Under the pieces are notes generated by a model. That model worked only from the letters and a program-made list of their open reading frames with translations, made no database searches and had not been told where the DNA came from. Positions 1-12,500 of a DNA stretch of 64,000 nt are shown in pieces. Source of the DNA: Conchocele bisecta (lineage: Eukaryota > Mollusca > Bivalvia > Lucinida > Thyasiridae); assembly GCA_029237695.1 (NCBI GenBank), contig CM055274.1:65779484-65843483 (forward strand), given 5' to 3'. The position numbers were made by a program, and so were the translations under genes. Position 1 is the stretch's first letter; every line of letters starts with the position of its first letter.

Positions 1-640
1 GTTTCCTTCTATGACCCCATCAGCTATCCATATTCCTTGCCTCACTTCTATAGTTGGTCCACAGGATAAGGATAGGTTACTGTGCCCAGTTCGATCATTG
101 CGGTTCTATCTGAGGGCAGTAAAAAATAAAAGGGGGGTCGGAAACGCCTGTTTATACTATCCGTGGGCAATCAGGACGTTTCAAAGGACTCGGTTTCGAG
201 ATGGATCAAGCTATGTATTGCTAGATCGTATCAGGAGCTAACCAATAGAGACCTATCATTCATGAAGATTAAAGCTCATGAGGTTAGAGCGATCTCGTCT
301 TCTCTCGCATTCTCTCGGAATGTTCCTCTACCGGATATAATGAGAGCTGCCTATTGGCATTCTCACACTCACCTTTTTCTAACTTTTACCTTTGTTCACT
401 GTCTAGACAGATGGACGAGGTATTAACTCTGGGACCACTGGTAGCACCCAGAACGTGGTCATGTAGAAGGTTTTCGTTCAGTAGGAACAGAGAGCTTGGA
501 TGTTGTACAGTATTACTTGTTTTGTTACATACACCGCTAGTGTCTGTCATCTGTTCGACGGTTGTCGGCAGTCTTACTCGTGACTACGGGAAGTATCCTA
601 TGGTCGCGGTATCTTATTGTAATACACTCATTTAGGTATA
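1..640 (+). pseudogene. DIRS-like tyrosine recombinase, C-terminal part, frameshifted
   Basis: Three overlapping reading frames (11-241, 163-426, 354-635) together resemble the C-terminal catalytic half of a DIRS-type tyrosine recombinase. They show a segment LCPVRSLRFYLRAVKNKRG, then VSRWIK, then the His-x-x-Arg box KAHEVRA near 270-290, then a Trp-His box and FSNFYL, which would carry the nucleophilic Tyr, near 385. The conserved tail LGPLVAP follows at about 430-450. Two frame changes (near 200 and near 370) break the gene. The first catalytic Arg would lie before the window. The enzyme would integrate a circular cDNA. DIRS rather than Crypton is inferred from the residue pattern and from the inverted repeats just downstream. 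Confidence 0.7.
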
Positions 641-888
641 TCTTACCATTTTTGTACACCATCTACCAAGCGTCTAGCAGGCTGCATTCTAAACTGTCCC
701 CCTGACTAGTTTTTATAAGACGCTTAGTGTGAGAGACTATATATATATATTACTCCGTGCCTCGGAATGCTGAGATGTACTGTTGATGAAAATCGGAAGC
801 ATCTCGGAACTACCGTACTGGTGAGTTTGACACCCAACAAGTTCTGAAGAGGTTTCTTTTAACCTCCCACCAGTCTGACAAATTCTGA

Positions 889-1235
889 TGGCATAATGTA
901 ATATGGAATGAATGAAGTAGAAAATAATTTTTTTAGTAAAATATATTTCTACGAATGAAATTCCATATTACATTAGGGAGGCCCACCTCCCACCCCGCTT
1001 GAATGGGCTTTGACACACAGCTTGTTCAAGATGGCTATCGGACAGTCTGCGCATGTCCAACTAGGTAGCTATGGGTGCCACCTGGCGGTGGCCTAAGGGA
1101 AGTAACTCCCGGGAGTAGGTTGTAAGGCACTAGTTATCTCTCTTTTGCTGCGGTTTTAAGACCAGTAGATCTATATGGCATAATGTAATATGGAATTTCA
1201 TTCGTAGAAATATATTTTACTAACAAAATTATTTT
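889..1235. repeat. Inverted repeats at the end of the DIRS-like element
   Basis: The sequence taatgtaatatggaat opens a stretch at about 894 whose reverse complement closes it at about 975. A 41-bp block ending at 975 is repeated as its exact reverse complement starting at about 1180. Inverted terminal repeats near the recombinase end are typical of DIRS elements, so these probably mark its 3' terminus. A MITE is the alternative. Confidence 0.55.
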
Positions 1236-1249
1236 TCTCGTGTGCTCTG

Positions 1250-1910
1250 TACACCTTACCTGTAGAGAGAACAATAGCCTTCTCCGGTTGAACAATAGAG
1301 ACTGGGAGAACCATTCACCTGTGCATGTGCTAGCATGTGCAAATGTCCAGTCTGACCACTATTTGACCACAGGTAATTTATACAGGTAAATTACTACATT
1401 GTATAATACATTTCCGTAAACTGTGTTGAAAATATTGTGGCATTATGTGGACCTGTGCAGATATATGTAGATAAATATAGGACTATTAGCAAGCATTATT
1501 ATTTTTAATTTTTAAACTTTTTTTTTTCCTTTTTTTTTTTGGCAAATTCTTTTTCAATTTTTGTCTAGTAGCATAAGGTCGTAAGTGCTATATACAGACT
1601 TATCATATAATAAAACAATTATTGACTAGTGAGCCATAGAATATAATCTGATATTCTATTGCTCACTAGTCAATAATTGTATAATATGTTCGGGCCAGTG
1701 AAAATTGCTTTCGGGCCCAGGCTCGAGGTCAAGGCGGGACAAGGCGAGGCATTTGATTCCGCGGAATTCTTGTTTACTTATCTCCCTTTGTTGTTTCATG
1801 CTCTGATTTCGTACCCAGAGCATAACTCGAACACCCTTTGGAATATTTTTATGCCCCACCACGATAGTGGAGGGGGCATTTAGTGTTACCCTTGTCCGTC
1901 CATCCGCACA
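1250..1910 (+). repeat. Dispersed repeat block, copy 1 (pairs with 6310-7670)
   Basis: This block, with the segments cctgtagagaacaatag, caggtaatttatacaggta, and tatgtagataaatatagga, recurs in the same order at 6310-7670. In the second copy the middle segment is amplified four times. There is no coding potential beyond short chance ORFs. The two blocks look like copies of one mobile or duplicated unit that continues into the tandem arrays after each of them. Confidence 0.65.
1611..1682. repeat. 72-bp near-perfect palindrome, copy 1
   Basis: An arm beginning acaattattgactagtgagc is followed after a short AT-rich middle by its reverse complement, so the strand can fold into a long hairpin. The same palindrome occurs at about 7363-7434 in the paired block. 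It resembles the terminal or subterminal hairpin of a non-autonomous element. Confidence 0.7.
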
Positions 1911-3660
1911 CACGAATGGGTACTTGTTGTAAGCGTATGGGGATCTTATTGGGTAGGGTTAGGATAGTGTTGGGTATTTTTATAGAGTAAAAACCCAACA
2001 AGTATTCATTCGTAGGAACGTGCGTCCCGTCCGTCCGTCACAAAACTTTAACACTCAGGTAAATGTCTCGTAATTTCTTCATCCTTCGACCGATCTGCTT
2101 CATATTTCATATACACATTGCTCTGATGGTTCACTACCGCCCTGTGCCAAATCCACGTTTGTCCTGCCTCCGCCAAGCCCAGGGTCAAGGTTACATACTT
2201 GGTGCTTCAAAAACTTTAACGCTCAGGTAAATATCTTATAATTTCTGTTTTCTTTCACGGATCAGTTTCATATTTCATATACACATTGCTCTAATGGTCC
2301 TCTACCGCCCTGTGCCAAATCCACGTTTGTGCCAACCAGGGTCAAGTCACATACTTGGTGCTCAAAAACTTTTACGCCCTCAGGGTAAATATCAATTTCG
2401 GTTTTCTTTCACATCACTTCATTTCATACACATTGCTGCTAATTCCTCTACCGCCCTGTGCCAAATCCGACGTCCGCCCCCCGCCAAGCCCAGGGTCAAG
2501 GTATACTTGGTCTTCAAAAATTTTAACTACGCTCGGGAAATATCTTATAATTTCTGTTTTCTTTCATGATCAGCTTCATATTTCATATACAATTGCTCTA
2601 AGGGTCCTCTACCGCCCTGTGCCATCCTCGTTTGTCTGCCCCCGCCAAGCCAGGGTCAAGGGTCACATACGTGGTGCTTCAAAAACTTTACGCTCGGGTA
2701 ATTAATCTTATAATTTTCTGTTTTTCTTTCATGGATCAGCTTCATATTTCATACGCTATACGGGCTTGCTCTTATACACATGGCTCTAATGGTCTACCGC
2801 CCTGTGCCAAATCCACGTTTGTCCTGCCCCCGCCAAGCCCAGGGTCAAGGTCACATACTTGGTGCTTCAAAACTTTAACGCTCAGGTAAATATCTTATAA
2901 TTTTTCTTTCCATTCACGGATCAACTTCATTTCATATAGCGTTGCTCTAATGGTCCTCTCCGCCCTGTACCATCACTCCGTGCCCCCGCAAGCCCAGGGT
3001 AGATACATACTTAGTGCTTAAAAACTTTAACGCTGGGTAAAATATCTTATAATTCTTTCCATTCAGAACAACTTCATCCATATACGCGTAAGCTCTAATG
3101 GTCCTCCCTCCGCCCTGTGCCAAATCCACGTTTGTCCTGCCCCCGCCAAGCCCAGGGTTAAGATCACATACTTAGTGCTTCAAAAACTTTAACGCTCAGG
3201 TAAATATCTTATAATTTCTGTTTTCTTTCACGGATCAGCTTCATATTTCATATATGCATTGCTCTAATGGTCCTCTACCGCCCTGTGCAAAATCCACGTT
3301 CATCTTGCCCCTGCCAAGCCCAGGGTCAAGGTCACATACTTGGTTCTTCAAAAACTTTAACGCTCAGGTAAAAGAAAATTTTGACTTGGAATTTGGCCTC
3401 ATTTATTATCAAAGCGATATGTGGGACATCCGTGTTCCTTTGGAATATTTTCATGAAACTTCACACATGCATAGACCACGACCCTAAAGGTGTGTCACGC
3501 AAGAATGACAACTCTTGCATCACTAATTTTTTAGTTATCTCCCTTTGTTTTTCAGCGCACTGATTTTGTCTCCGGAGCATAACTCGAACACCCTTTTTTC
3601 AAACTACTTGTGTATCTGGGGAGGGGGATACACATGCGCTTGTCGACAAGCGTCCATTTC
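1850..3660 (+). mobile_element. Hairpin-headed tandem-repeat element, copy A
   Basis: The element opens with a GC-rich hairpin (atgccccaccac ... gtggagggggcat) followed by tagtgttaccc and gtccgtcc-rich sequence. It continues with about seven imperfect ~175-bp units (2040-3375) carrying ccaagcccagggtcaagg. A second unit type (ggaatattttcatgaaac) follows, and the end is gacaagcgtccatttctagt. Units between 2290 and 3110 carry an unusually high density of small deletions. Short ORFs here are in-phase accidents of the repeat. The class is uncertain; the design resembles Helentron-derived or pearl-like molluscan elements. Confidence 0.6.
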
Positions 3661-5270
3661 TAGTTATTATAATTTTCTAACTTCATGAACCAGTTTCCTA
3701 GCCAGGTCATAACATAGATCCAATAAGTCTCTTCCCAACTATGTCCGCATACTTTTTATCATCACCCAAGTTACACAAGATCGAGTTACATCTCTCATGC
3801 TTTTCCACGAATCAGAGGTCACGTTATTGCCAAATATGGTAATTTTCCGGTGCACGCACCTGCAGTATCCTCTATAAATTTATCCATTAAGGTGACTTAG
3901 GTGTATTTTTAATTTTCTAATACCATGTTCTAAATAAGGCTGTAAATCACCCCAGGATCTATATTAATGAACTAATTATGACATGTACTATTTGTCAGTA
4001 GTGTTTACTATCTTAATCAATTGTAGACATTGATCAGCTGCAGAGAGGATTACAAATGTACATATATACACATATAAATTTGCTAATGATACCTCCTTTT
4101 CTATTTTCAGTTACCATTCAATAATAACAGGAACCAATTACATTTATTATCATTTAAAAAAAAAAAAAACAATGTTAAAACCAACATTTGTTAGTACACT
4201 GCAGCTCCATTATAACTCGGTCACGTATAGCGCGATCTCCATTATAACGCGGGTCTATCGTGGATCCCAATTTTTTTTTTAAAAATCGAGAAGAAAATCA
4301 ATAAAAAAATCGTCGCATGTCGTAGTCATCGTGTAATTAGTTGATTCGAGATTTCTGTAAGTTTATTCAAACAACGAAGTACAAAGTCCATGAAAGGATT
4401 ATTATTAGTATGTTAGCAAATGTAATACCTTTAATCAGGTAATCATGTTAATAGGCATATTCATTTATTAATCAATTCAATTACCTTAATCCCAATTGAC
4501 ATGTATTCGCGAAGTAATAGTCGTATCAAAGGAGCATGCCGACCAATGTAACGCCTGATCAGAAGCTACACTGGTCACAAATCCCATGAGCACCATTTCT
4601 CCAGTCACGTAAATGTACCGCTTTTTGTCACCAAGTAATGTCAATGTATCTGTTTTAACACATAATTGTCGCTAATAAATGGTTGCGTGTTCGGCCTTTC
4701 TTTTTATTTACACCCAGGTGTAATATTTAGCGTTCTATAAATAGACTGGTGTTTAAGCATTATCTGGGTATGGATCACGTGGTCTATTGTTTACACTGCA
4801 GCCCAAGGCAATCTCGCTTAAATCGTAAATTTCATTCATCAATATGACTTGCAGCGTAAACAATAGATCACATCCAGCTCTGGAGTCACCTTAAGTTAAC
4901 ATTTTAGCTGGGGATTTTTTTTGTCATTACACCGGTGAATGGTATTGCGTCATCGCAGTCGGCTATGTAGGTCAATACAAGATGGCGGGCAATATTTACG
5001 ATGTGGGAACCACACACGCACACTATATCTCGTATTTTTAAAGAAAATAAGATGTACGTGAATGTAGTGTGTAATTCATTTGGAATTGTTTATTGTTAGG
5101 CTTGTGTGTACCGATTTAATTATTAATGCACGGTGAACGGGTTCCTAAGGCTAAATCCCCATAGACATCTTCACAGAGTCACTCAGGTGCTTGCTGTTTC
5201 CATGCCAGTGTGAATAATATATCGCCAATGTAAACATTTTTAGTAAAATTTGCTGAAAACATTCCCCCTA
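3661..5270. other. Intergenic, AT-rich, no gene seen
   Basis: No ORF or RNA gene is convincing here. There are two minor structures. One is a possible pogo-like terminus at about 4196-4262 (ctccattataactcgg and cattataacgcgg). The other is an inverted repeat with ~25-bp arms at about 4772-4802 and 4849-4876 around gtttacactgcag. Confidence 0.5.
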
Positions 5271-5587
5271 CTATGTCCACAAGTTGTTTACAACGTCAAA
5301 CGTCGCGCGGGGGCATGCGCATAATTTGAGGCCCCTATAGAGTTTTTCAATACTCTGTTGTATGAAGTATGCAGACGATACGATGCATTCCTCCAATATA
5401 ATTTTCACACTGTATAATACACAATGTACAATACAGAGCAGATAGGAAGGAATGCGAAAATGTATCATGATAGAAAAAGAACGAAGAGCTACTTGTTCAA
5501 AAACAAATAATAATTGTTTCAAGGCCAAATTGCCCCAAGCCATTTCGGACCCAAGCCATTACACACCATTTCGCACCCATATTAATT

Positions 5588-6275
5588 GTATCCCCCCGAC
5601 TCCGTCGGGGGATACTATGGCTTTGACAGCGCGCTGCTTCCGCGTCCGCCGCAGACACTTCTTGTCCGGAGCATAACTCGAACACCCTTTGGAATATTTT
5701 CATGAAACTTCGCACATGCATAGACCACGACCCAAAGGTGTGTCGCGCACAAGAATGACAACTCTTGCATAGCTAATTTTTTTAGTTATCTCCCTTTTTT
5801 GTTTCGCGCACTGATTGACCATAACTCGACCACCCTTTGGAATATTTTTATGAAACTTCACACATTCAATTAGACCATGAACCGAAGGTGTGTCGTGCAC
5901 AAGAATGACAACTCTTGCATAGCTAATTTTTTAGTTATCTCCCTTTTTTGTTTCGCGCACTGATTGACCATAACTCGACCACCCTTTGGAATATTTTTAT
6001 GAAACTTGAGACATTCAATTAGACCACGAACCGAAGGTGTGTCGTGCACAAGAATGACAACTCTTGCATAGCTAATTTTTTAGTTATCTCCATTTTTTGT
6101 TTTTGCGCACTGATTTCCTGTCCGGAGCATAACTCGACCACCCTTTGGAATATTTTCATGAAACTTCACACATGCATAGACCACGACCCGGGAGGTGTGT
6201 CCCGCGCAAAAAGAATGACAAACTCTTGCGTAGCTAATTTTTTAGTTTATCTCCCCTTTTTTGCTTTGCGCACTC
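5588..6275 (+). mobile_element. Hairpin-headed element with four ~150-bp tandem units
   Basis: The head is a perfect GC-rich hairpin (atccccccgac ... gtcgggggat) at about 5590-5615. After it, the unit ggaatattttcatgaaac ... caactcttgcatagctaa ... gttatctccc repeats at about 5690, 5838, 5988 and 6146. This unit also occurs once in the 3' part of copies A and B, linking the families. The 3' end is not resolved, because the sequence runs into the dispersed repeat block at about 6300. Confidence 0.55.
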
Positions 6276-6309
6276 TACAAACTGGGACAATAATGCATGA
6301 AGACGTTTT

Positions 6310-7670
6310 CTCGTCTGCTCTGCACACCTTTTCCTCGTGTGCTCTGTACACCTTACCTGTAGAGAACAATAGAGACTGGGAGAAAACCATTCACCTGTCC
6401 ATGTTTGCTGCATGTGCTAGCATGTGCAAATGTCCAGTCTTGACCACAGGTAATAATATACAGGTAAATTACTACATTGGATATTACATTTCTGTAAACT
6501 GTGTTGAAAATATTGTGTCATTATGTGGACCTGTGCAGATATATGTAGATAAATATAGGACTATTAAAAACAAATTCTGGGCTCCAGTAGCAAGCATTAT
6601 TATTTTTAATTTTTAAACTTTTTTTTTTCATTTTGTTTTTCAAATTCTTTTTAAATTTTTGTCTAGTAGCATAAGGTCGTAAGCGCTATATACAGACTAT
6701 TCACCTGTGCATGTGCTAGCATGTGCAACTGACCACTGACCACTTGCAGGTAATTTATACAGGTAAATGATTATATTACATTTCCGTAAACTGTGTTGAA
6801 AATATTGTGGCAATATGTGGACCTGTGCATATATATGTAGATAAATATAGGACTATTAAAAAACATTCTGGGCTCCAGTAGGAGCATTATTTTTTTATAT
6901 TTTTTTTCCATTCTTTTTAAAAAATTTAACTGACCACTAACTTATTACAGGTAATTTATACAGGTACATTATTACATTTCCGTAAACTGTGTTGACAATA
7001 TTGTGGCAGTATGTGGACCTGTGCAGATATATGTAGATAAATATAGGACTATTAACAAAAATTCTGGGCTCCAGTAGCAAGCATTATTTTATTTTATTTT
7101 TTTTGTATATTACATTTCCGTAAACTGTGTTGAAAATATTGTGGCATTATGTGGACCTGTGCAGATATAATGTAGATAAAATTATAGGACTATTAAAAAA
7201 CAATTCTGGGCTCAATTTCTGGCTCAATCAAGGGTTCTGGGCTTCCAGTAGCAAGCATTATTATTTTTAATTTTTTTTTAAACTTTTTTTTTTCAATTCT
7301 TTTTCAATTTTTTGTCTAGTAGCATAAGGTCGTAAGTGCTATATACAGCTATATCGTATAATAAAACAATTATTGACTAGTGAGCCATAGAATATAATCT
7401 GATATTCCTTGGCTCACTAGTCAATAATTGTATAATATGTTCGGGCCAGTGAAAATTGCTTTCGGGCCCAGGCTCGAGGTCAAGGCTGGGACAAGGCGAG
7501 GCATTTGATTCCGCGGGAATTCTTTGTTACTTATCTCCTTCGTTGGTTCATGCTGATTTCGTATCCTGAGCATAACTCGAACACCCTTTTGGAATATTTT
7601 TATGCCCCACCACGATAAGTGGAGGTGGCATTTAGTGTTACCCTTGTCCGTCCGTCCGCCCACACCACGA
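6310..7670 (+). repeat. Dispersed repeat block, copy 2, with internal amplification
   Basis: This block is homologous to 1250-1910 in the same orientation. Its middle segment, from caggtaatttatacaggta to tatgtagataaatatagga and on to gcaagcattat, is present four times (about 6448, 6748, 6947, 7107) with variable spacing. The same palindrome follows at about 7363-7434. It leads directly into a hairpin head at 7603. Confidence 0.65.
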
Positions 7671-8460
7671 AATTGGTACTTGTTGTAAGCGTACGGGGAT
7701 CTTATTGGGTAGGGTTAGGATAGTGTTGGGTACTCTTGTTATATTTTTATACAGTAAAAACCCAACAAGTATTCATTCGTAGGAACTTGCGTCCCGTCCC
7801 GTCCTCCCCTCCGTCTGTCCGTACCGTCCGTCACAAAACTTTAACACTCGGGTAAATAAATCTCATAATTTCTTCATCCTTCGACCGATCTGCTTCATAT
7901 TTCATATACACATTGCTCTGATGGTTCACTACCCTGTGCCAAATCCACGTTCGTCCTGCCCCCGCCAAGCCCAGGGTGAAGGTTACATACTTGGTGCTTC
8001 AAAAACTTTAACGCTCGGGTAAATATCTTATAATTTCTGTTTTCTTTCACGGATCAGCTTCATATTTCATATACGCATTGCTCTAATGGTCCTCTACCGC
8101 CCTGTGCCAAATCCACGTTCGTCCTGCCCCCGCCAAGCCCAGGGTCAAGGTCACATACTTAGTGCTTCAAAAACTTTAACGCTCGTGTAAATATCTTATG
8201 CTTTCTGTTTTCTTACATGGATCATCTTCATATTTCATATACGCATTGCTCTAATGGTCCTCTACCGCCCTGTGCCAAATCCACGTTTGTCCTGCCCCGC
8301 CAATCCCAGGGTCAAGGTCACATACTTGGTGCTTCAAAAACTTTAACGCTCGGGTAAATATCTTATAATTTTTCTTTCCATTCACGGATCAACTTCATAT
8401 TTCATATACGCGTTGCTCTAATGGTCCTCTACCGCCCTGTACCAAATCCACGTTCGTCCT
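7603..8460 (+). mobile_element. Hairpin-headed tandem-repeat element, copy B, 5' part
   Basis: The head (atgccccaccac ... gtggaggtggcat) and ~175-bp units match copy A. The array stops abruptly at 8460 at the poly(T) end of a minus-strand LINE and resumes at 16801. The element is therefore split by that insertion. Its other half, ending in the same gacaagcgtccatttctagt terminus as copy A, lies at 16801-17740. Confidence 0.65.
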
Positions 8461-8838
8461 TTTTTTTTTTTTTTTTTTTAATTAATATTTTTTTTTTTTT
8501 TTTAATTAATATTTTTTATTATTTTTAAATACAAACATGTACATACAATACAACACATGTATTATTAACTAACACACTGTGACTAAAGTCGCTATGAAAT
8601 GATTGCACATGCACTCATTGTACTTGAAAATAAGTTTTTAGAGAAAGAGAAGACAAAAAGAATATAGAAAAGCATAGATGGTAAAGTACAATCAGGAAGA
8701 AGGAAGAGTATCGAAAAGTATAAAATATGTCCCCTTTTGTTCACATCCACTTGAATTGAGTTTGTATATATATATTCGTTTACTTTTGTGTGGTTAGTGT
8801 GATTGAACCTTCCCCTACTCATGCCCAAAAAAACATAC

Positions 8839-9525
8839 CTATGTTTGAAAAACATCCCATTTAATGTTGTGTTGCTCAAGTTTGTCTTTTTTAGTAGCTA
8901 TTAACTGTTCTAAATTTATCCTATATTTTAAGTAGTTTATAAACGGTTCGAAAGCAATTTCCCGGTTTTCATATTTACATTTAACAATAAAGTATTTGGC
9001 TAATATGAGTATAAAATTAAATTGTTGTGCCTTGTGTGTACTTTCATCTATTCCTAAAGAAATACTTTGGAAATTTACAGCGTAAGTAAAACCTTTTTCA
9101 TTCAAATAGGTACGTAACTGTGACCACATATGTTGTACATGAGTACATTCCCAAAACAAATGTTTTATAGTTTCTACATACATAGAGCAAAAATCGCATA
9201 AACTACTATTAATTAGGTTACATCGAAAGAGTAATTTATTTGTTCCATTCATTCGCATAAGGTATTTATATTGAAAATTCCGCAATGTGGAATCTATAGT
9301 ACAATTAAAGGTTGACATGTAAATATGTTTCCAGTTTAAGTTGGCTTCCGGAAATTCAGCTATCCATTTTTTTTCAGACTTCTTTTTTTCTTCAGTGATT
9401 TTTTTTTCTGTTTGTATTGTATAAAGTAATTTATTAACGTATTTGCTTTTTTGTACCCTTGATTTCAGTGTTTCAGACAGTTGTATTATGTTTATTTGTT
9501 CTGTTTTTATTGTTTCTTTCCATAT
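8839..9525 (-). pseudogene. LINE ORF2 C-terminal domain with zinc-knuckle-like motif
   Basis: The open frame from 9318 to 8839 encodes FQYKYLMRMNGTNKLLFRC, then CDFC, then HLFWECTHVQHMW. This is the Cys-Cys-His-Cys (zf-RVT-like) region found after the reverse transcriptase in many invertebrate and fish LINEs. The same frame is open upstream to the insertion junction at about 9525, so the reading frame was cut by the nested element. The domain is thought to assist RNA or target binding. Stops follow at 8839, and the 3' untranslated region runs to the A-rich tail. Confidence 0.75.
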
Positions 9526-12500
9526 TTATGCCCCCGCCACCGAATGGTGAGGGGGGCATATAGTGTTACCGGTGTCCGTACGTACGTACGTACGTACGTA
9601 CGTACGTACGTCCCGAAACCTTAACGCTGGGTAAATGGCTTATAATTTCTGTTTCCTTGCTCGGATCTGCTTCACATTTCACACACGCATTGCTCCAATG
9701 GTCCTCTACCGCCCTGTGACAAGTCCACATTCGTCCCGCCCCCGCTAAGCCCAGGGTCAAGGTCACATACTTGGTGCTTTCGAAACCTTAACGCTGGGTA
9801 AATGGCATATAATTTCTGTTTCCTGGCGGTCTGCTTCGGATCTACTTCACATTTCACACACGCATTGCTCCAATGGTCCTCTACCGCCCTGTGACAAATC
9901 CACATTCGTCCCGCCCCCGCTAAGCCCAGGGTCAAGGTCACAGACTTGGTGCTTTCGAAACCTTAACGCTGGGTAAATGGCTTATAATTTCTGTTTCCTT
10001 GCTCGGATCTGCTTCACATTTCACACACACATTGCTCCAATGGTCCTCTACTGCCCTGAGACAAATCCACATTCGTCCCGCCCCCGCTAAGCCCAGGGTC
10101 AAGGTCACAGACTTGGTGCTTTCGAAACCTTAACGCTGGGTAAAATGGCTTATAATTTCTGTTTCCTTGCTCGGATCTGCTTCACATTTCACACACAGCA
10201 TTGCTCCAATGGTCCTCTACCGCCCTGTGACAAGTCCACGTTCGTCCCGCCCCCGCTAAGCCCAGGGTCAAGGTCACAGACTTGGTGCTTTCGAAACCTT
10301 AACGCTGGGTAAATGGCATATAATTTCTGTTTCCTGGCTAGGATCTGCTTCACATTTCACACACGCATTGCTCCAATGGTCCTCTACCGCCCTGTGACAA
10401 ATCCACATTCGTCCCGCCCCCGCTAAGCCCAGGGTCAAGGTCACAGACTTGGTGCGTTCGAAACCTTAACGCTGGGTAAATAGCTTATAATTTCTGTTTC
10501 CTTGCTCGGATCTGCTTCACATTTCACACACGCATTGCTCCAATGGTCCTCTACCGCCCTGTGACAAATCCACATTCGTCCCGACCCGCTAAGCCCAGGG
10601 TCAAGGTCACAGACTTGGTGCTTTCGAAACCTTAACGCTGGGTAAATGGCTTATAATTTCTCTTTCCTTGCTCGGATCTGCTTCACATTTCACACACGCA
10701 TTGCTCCAATGGTCCTCTACCGCCCTGTGACAAATCCACATTCGTCCTGCCCCCGCTAAGCCCTCCCAGGGTCAAGGTCACAGACTTGGTGCTTTTGAAA
10801 CCTTAACGCTGGGTAAATGGCTTATAATTTCTGTTTCCTTGCTCGGATCTGCTTCACATTTCACACACGCATTGCTCCAATGGTCCTCTACCGCCCTGTG
10901 ACAAATCCACATTCGTCCCGCCCCCGCTAAGCCCACGGTCAAGGTCACAGACTTGGTGCGTTCGAAACCTTAACGCTGGGTAAATGGCTTATAATTTCTG
11001 TTTCCTTGCTCGGATCTGCTTCACATTTCACACACGCATTGCTCCAATCGTCCTCTACCGCCCTGTGACAAATCCACATTCGTCCCACCCCCGCTAAGCC
11101 CAGGGTCAAGGTCACAGACTTAGTGCTTTTGAAACCTTACGCTGGGTAAATGGCTTATAATTTCTGTTTCCTTGCTCGGATCTTCACACACACGCATTGC
11201 TCCAATGGTCCTCTACCGCCCTGTGACAAATCCACATTCGTCCCGCCCCCACTAAGCCCAGGGTCAAGGTCACAGACTTGGTGCGTTTGAAACGTTAAGT
11301 GGTAAAATGGCTTATATGCCCCCGCCACCGAATGGTGAGGGGGGCATATGTGTTACCCGGCGTCCGTACACGTACGTTACGAACCCGAAACCTTAACGCT
11401 GGGTAAATGGCTTATAATTTCTGTTTTCCCCCTTGCTCCGATCGTTCACATTTCACAAACGCATTGCTCCAATGGTCCTCACCGCCCGTGCAAATCACTC
11501 CGTCTGCTAAACCGGGGTCAAGGTCAGACTTGGTGCTTTCGAAACCTAACGGGGTAAATGGCATAATTTCTCTTTCCTTTCCGGTCGGCTTACTTTCACA
11601 CTGCATTGCTCCAATGGTCCTCTACCGCCCTGTACAAATCCACAGCTCCCTGCCCGCTAAGCCCAGGGTCAAGGTCCCAGACTTGGTGCTCGAAACCTTA
11701 ACGCTGGGTAAATGGCTTATAATTTCTCTTTCCTTGCTTCCGATCTGCTTCACATTTCACACACGCATTGCTCCAATGGTCCTCTACCGTCCGACAAATC
11801 CACATGTCCCGCCCCCGCAAGCCCAGGGTCAAGGTCACACTTGGTGCTTTCGAAACCTTAGCTGTAAATGCATATAATTTATGTTTCCTTGCTCGGATCT
11901 GCTTCACATTTCACACACATTGCTCCAATGCTCCTCATCACCTGTCATAGCCAGATTCGTCCCGCCCCCGCTAAGCCCCAGGGTCAAGTCCAAATCTTGG
12001 TGCTTTCGAAACCTTAACGCTCGTGTAAATGGCTTATAATTTCTCTTTCTTTGCTCGGATCTGCTTCACATTTCACACGCATTGCTCCAATGTCCTCCAC
12101 GCCCTGTACAAATCCACATTCGTCCCGCTCCCGCTAAACCGTCAAGGTCAGATTGGTGCTTTCGAAACATTAACGCGTAAAAAAACCTGGCTTATAATTT
12201 CTCTTTCCTTGCTCGGATCTGCTTCACATTTCACACAGCATTGTCCAAGGTCCTCTACCGCCCTGTGACAAATCCACATTCGTCCTCCCGCTGCCCAGGG
12301 CAAGGTCACAGACTTGGTGCTTTCGAAACCTTAACGCTGGGTAAATGGCTTATAATTTCTCTTTCCTTGCTTGGATCTGCTTCACATTTCACACACGCAT
12401 TGCTCCAATGGTCCTCTACCGTCCTGTGACAAATCCACATTCGTCCCGCCCCCGCTAAGCCCAGGGTCAAGGTCACAGACTTGGTGCTTTCGAAACCTTA

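Noticed and set aside
2294..3487. Series of ORFs with repeated Cys/Pro-rich peptides
   Set aside because: They are translations of the ~175-bp satellite units; they begin and end with unit phase and show no independent codon signal.
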